A stretch of 6,309 nt of DNA from Oscillospiraceae bacterium (lineage in GTDB: Bacteria; Bacillota; Clostridia; Oscillospirales; Oscillospiraceae): positions 1-6,309 of the forward strand of contig JAKSQI010000094.1 in assembly GCA_024404215.1 (NCBI GenBank), read 5' to 3'. Within the stretch, counting starts at the first letter, position 1, and each line of letters starts with the position of its first letter. The notes beneath the pieces were generated by a model. That model did no database searches. It was not told the origin of the DNA and saw only the letters and a program-made list of their open reading frames with translations. Shown here one piece after another: positions 5,938-6,309 of the stretch. The position numbers were made by a program, and so were the translations under genes.

Positions 5938-6118
5938 AGTCTAACATACATTATCCTCGATATGATGTATTTCTGCCACTGCGGATAACACCATTATGAA
6001 GGATTTGCATACTACTTCAACATTTGGCCGTGAGGCAGCATCGCGACCGTTTAACTCCGCATCAGCGGCCGTGGGCTGCTGCCATACGCAGTAATATTAA
6101 ATGCTAGGCGTTGCTGAT

Positions 6119-6309
6119 TTATGGGATGAATGCAGACATCCAGTGGTACTTTTTGCAGTGAGGACATTGCATGAATCGCCTCTGCCCTTTTATGGACAAA
6201 ATGGTCCAGGACAATTTTTGCTTATATTCTGTATTACAGTTAGGACAGATATAAGTTATTGCTTTACTTTCGGCCAGATTTAAGAAACCAAGGGAAAGAA
6301 CGGATAGCA
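6119..6309 (-). CDS. Zinc-ribbon protein, C-terminal part, cut by the window edge
   Basis: The minus strand is open from the right edge (first full codon ends at 6307) to a TAA at 6119-6121, giving 62 residues. They contain YICPNCNTEYKQ and, 24 residues after the second cysteine, MQCPHCKKYHW, so two CPxC knuckles are positioned to bind one zinc ion as a zinc ribbon. The chain ends MSAFIP shortly after the second knuckle. There is no usable ATG, GTG or TTG before the first knuckle, so the start lies beyond the window. Small zinc-ribbon proteins of this kind are common in clostridia and often lack a known role; no function is assigned. The paired CPxC motifs in one frame make chance unlikely. 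Confidence 0.55.
   Translation of the reverse strand, partial: LSVLSLGFLNLAESKAITYICPNCNTEYKQKLSWTILSIKGQRRFMQCPHCKKYHWMSAFIP

Larger units (their letters stand above)
5682..6118. other. Gene-poor end of the putative integrated element
   Basis: This stretch has no convincing gene on either strand. It holds tandem GTTCCCAAAAT repeats (5818-5839), a hairpin terminator (5895-5937) and, at 6034-6040 and 6077-6083, the inverted heptamer GGCAGCA/TGCTGCC in a GC-rich patch. A frame on the plus strand starting inside the tRNA fragment and one on the minus strand reading through the hairpin were judged spurious. Confidence 0.5.

Noticed and set aside
5745..5951. Minus-strand 68-codon frame
   Set aside because: It reads through the hairpin terminator and tandem repeats and shows no domain.
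6101..6283. Plus-strand 60-codon frame
   Set aside because: It overlaps the zinc-ribbon frame on the other strand, has no ribosome site and no recognisable content.

Overview
The window looks like chromosomal DNA of a strictly anaerobic, moderately GC-rich Firmicute, most likely a gut clostridial relative (Oscillospiraceae/Ruminococcaceae type). The reasons are strong AGGAGG-type ribosome binding sites, clostridial-style lipoproteins, an oxygen-sensitive glycyl radical enzyme, and a tRNA-Thr 3' half of Firmicute type. The exact taxon cannot be read from the sequence.

Left part (1-3918). A BMP/PnrA-family substrate-binding lipoprotein (87-1106, +) faces a large glycyl radical enzyme (GRE; 1205-3652, -). 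The two converge on a perfect 14-bp hairpin that can end both transcripts. The GRE has both hallmarks of an active enzyme, a thiyl cysteine (Cys451 in GCQE) and a C-terminal glycyl loop (Gly791 in RIAGYSAYF). Its active-site signature does not match the common choline lyase or diol dehydratase types, so its substrate is open. No activating enzyme (radical SAM) is encoded next to it. A promoter with a perfect TATAAT and a possible 33-codon leader frame lie just upstream.

Middle (3919-4507). A 143-residue stand-alone PAS-domain protein of the DUF438-associated type lies upstream of the GRE in the same direction. It has its own terminator and its own promoter. Three copies of a 16-bp direct repeat, spaced by about two and three helical turns, surround and overlap this promoter and look like an operator array. 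PAS protein and GRE may form a sensor/enzyme pair, but that is inference from position.

Right part (4508-6309). The sequence becomes visibly more AT-rich. It holds traces of an interrupted reading frame, then an unrecognised lipoprotein (4778-5449, +). Next comes a perfect 16-bp hairpin terminator and the 3' half of a tRNA-Thr(GGU) gene on the minus strand (5637-5681). The tRNA match stops exactly at the anticodon loop, as expected for the attachment site of a tyrosine-recombinase element. The DNA to its right should then be the end of an integrated element: it carries tandem GTTCCCAAAAT repeats (candidate integrase arm sites), an orphan hairpin terminator, and the 3' end of a zinc-ribbon gene running off the right edge.
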